Shown here: positions 62,868 through 64,000 of the stretch, one piece after another
Position numbering within the stretch: the stretch's first letter is position 1
Layout: each line of letters starts with the position of its first letter
Source: Lepas anatifera
Taxonomy: Eukaryota; Arthropoda; Thecostraca; Lepadidae
Reading direction: 5' to 3'
DNA length: 64,000 bases
NCBI GenBank assembly: GCA_034440635.1
Contig: JAOTON010000961.1
Coordinates: 434,001 to 498,000 of the forward strand
Program-made: the position numbers and the translations under genes
Notes under the pieces: generated by a model
Databases searched by the model: none
Told to the model about the DNA's origin: nothing
The model's input: only the letters and a program-made list of their open reading frames with translations

Positions 62868-63747
62868 TCTACATCAACATAGGGGAAAGTATGTGTATTG
62901 CGCCCTGCTAAGGGAATTCACTTGCTAGACAGATTTCTCCTATTCAATGTTGCTACTGGGGATAAAATTACAAAACTTGATCATTTTTTGTTATTGAGAA
63001 AGCAATTCCTGGCCTGAAAATAGCGTGTTCTAAGAGTGAATTCCAATTTGAGTAAAACTATGCAAAGGGCACATTTTCCATAGTGTGAGGGTAATTGCGC
63101 CCAGGGGAGGGTGCATTTATATTTAATTGTGCCCTTCCCTCACATCATGTTAAGTCAATGGCACGGCAGAAATAAGCATTAGTAGAGGAGGAAATGGGGT
63201 TCGGCTACCTCCCAAGCTTTTCATCTGGAGGGCCTGGAAGGCATTTTAATGTGGTATTCTTGCATTCAGAATTACTTGTAATAATGAAATTACACTCATA
63301 TGTACAGGCCCTGGATTTGATTTTTCAACATACATTTGGATAGGGCGCATTTGACCAGAGCACAATTATTTTTTAGCATTTAAATCAGAGACGTCTGCCT
63401 TAAAAATTTACCACCAGGGGGAATTTATAATTTTTGCTTTCAGAATATGCAATGAATATCTGGCTTTGAAATTAAAGCTATCGATTTTGGAATGTTACAG
63501 CCCTATTCTTATTTTTCGAAAGTTAATAAACCTGTGCAGATTTAAGGTAGTACTGAATTTATTTTGCTAGCTTATTAAAATACATTCTTATGTATGAATT
63601 CATTGAAATGTTGGGAAAATGTATGGATTGAAGATGAGAGCCAGGATTTAGCTGCACAAAGCAAACTGCCACTAGTACCTTTATCTGTTATAAGGGGGTG
63701 CAATTATTTAGGGGCGCAATACACACACTTTCCCGAGATGTTGTACA
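62868..63747. mobile_element. 880-bp MITE with GGGAAAGTRTGTGTATTGCGCCC termini
   Basis: The left end at 62883 (GGGAAAGTATGTGTATTGCG, then CCC) is the inverted complement of the right end at about 63712-63735, with one mismatch in 23. Weaker complementarity (TACA.CAACAT) extends to 62868 and 63747. Internal GCGCCC/GGGCGC motifs recur at 63098 and 63346. AT-rich, no open frame of note. Confidence 0.7.
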
Positions 63748-64000
63748 TTAAGTCCTGGTGATAGTAAAAGACAAATACTTAGTACCAGTACAATTGAATA
63801 CCCAAATTTGAGGGGACACCATGAACTTTTCAACCCATTTCTTTCCAGTCAACACTGTGGGGTTAGTGTTGGAAATTAGAATGTCCGATTTTAGGCAGGC
63901 ACCTTGCCCCTGTGCCTCCCTAAGTTCAATCGGCCTGGCAGTGCTTGGTACCAATATAAATTCGCACCAAAGAAAGACATCCCTCAGCATCCCACCACTG

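Overview
The window is animal nuclear DNA: intron-split genes with GC-rich exons in AT-richer introns, dense transposon debris, and no operons or bacterial signals. An arthropod is likely because one gene matches the insect/crustacean Pep family. A crustacean, possibly a barnacle, would fit the GC-rich exons and the mix of Penelope-like, P-element-like, Ty3/gypsy and non-LTR remains, but the species cannot be fixed from sequence alone.

Three host genes were assembled by following splice sites and intron phase. (1) Minus strand, 19242 down to 15567: protein phosphatase methylesterase 1 (PPME1), seven exons with the full catalytic triad; the extreme N-terminal exon was not found. (2) Minus strand, 39944 down to about 26270-26500: a LAP2/thymopoietin-like inner nuclear membrane protein with a LEM-like domain, a LEM domain and one membrane segment near the C-terminus. 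(3) Plus strand, 47975 to 56018: a Pep-like (zinc finger protein on ecdysone puffs) RNA-binding protein with four C2H2/matrin-type fingers and an acidic, Ala/Pro-rich tail, in eight exons. Genes 2 and 3 are divergently arranged around a transposon-filled 40-47 kb interval. Nothing suggests the three proteins act in one pathway, though all are nuclear or partly nuclear.

0-15 kb holds repeats only: a non-LTR reverse transcriptase remnant, a P-element transposase fragment, TTAA-flanked elements packed with AGGTCA half-sites, and several short inverted-repeat elements. 15-19 kb is PPME1. 19-26 kb is repeats. 26-40 kb is the LAP2-like gene, whose introns hold a 1.4-kb Penelope-like palindrome flanked by a 13-bp direct repeat, a second Penelope-like copy with inverted ends, and a tRNA-derived SINE. 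40-46 kb has a non-LTR fragment and a decayed Ty3/gypsy element. 46.5-56 kb is Pep, preceded by a 46-bp minisatellite. 56-64 kb is mostly unannotated sequence plus three more short transposons.

The most unusual signal is that tandem arrays sit exactly at exon-intron junctions and in PPME1 are built from them. A 29-bp array repeats the last 13-16 exon bases plus the 5' splice site about 16 times. Another array repeats the 3' splice site of a different exon about 16 times. A third triplicates a 5' splice site. Three single-frame breaks in Pep and the LAP2-like gene fall in homopolymer or GC runs and look like consensus indels rather than gene death.
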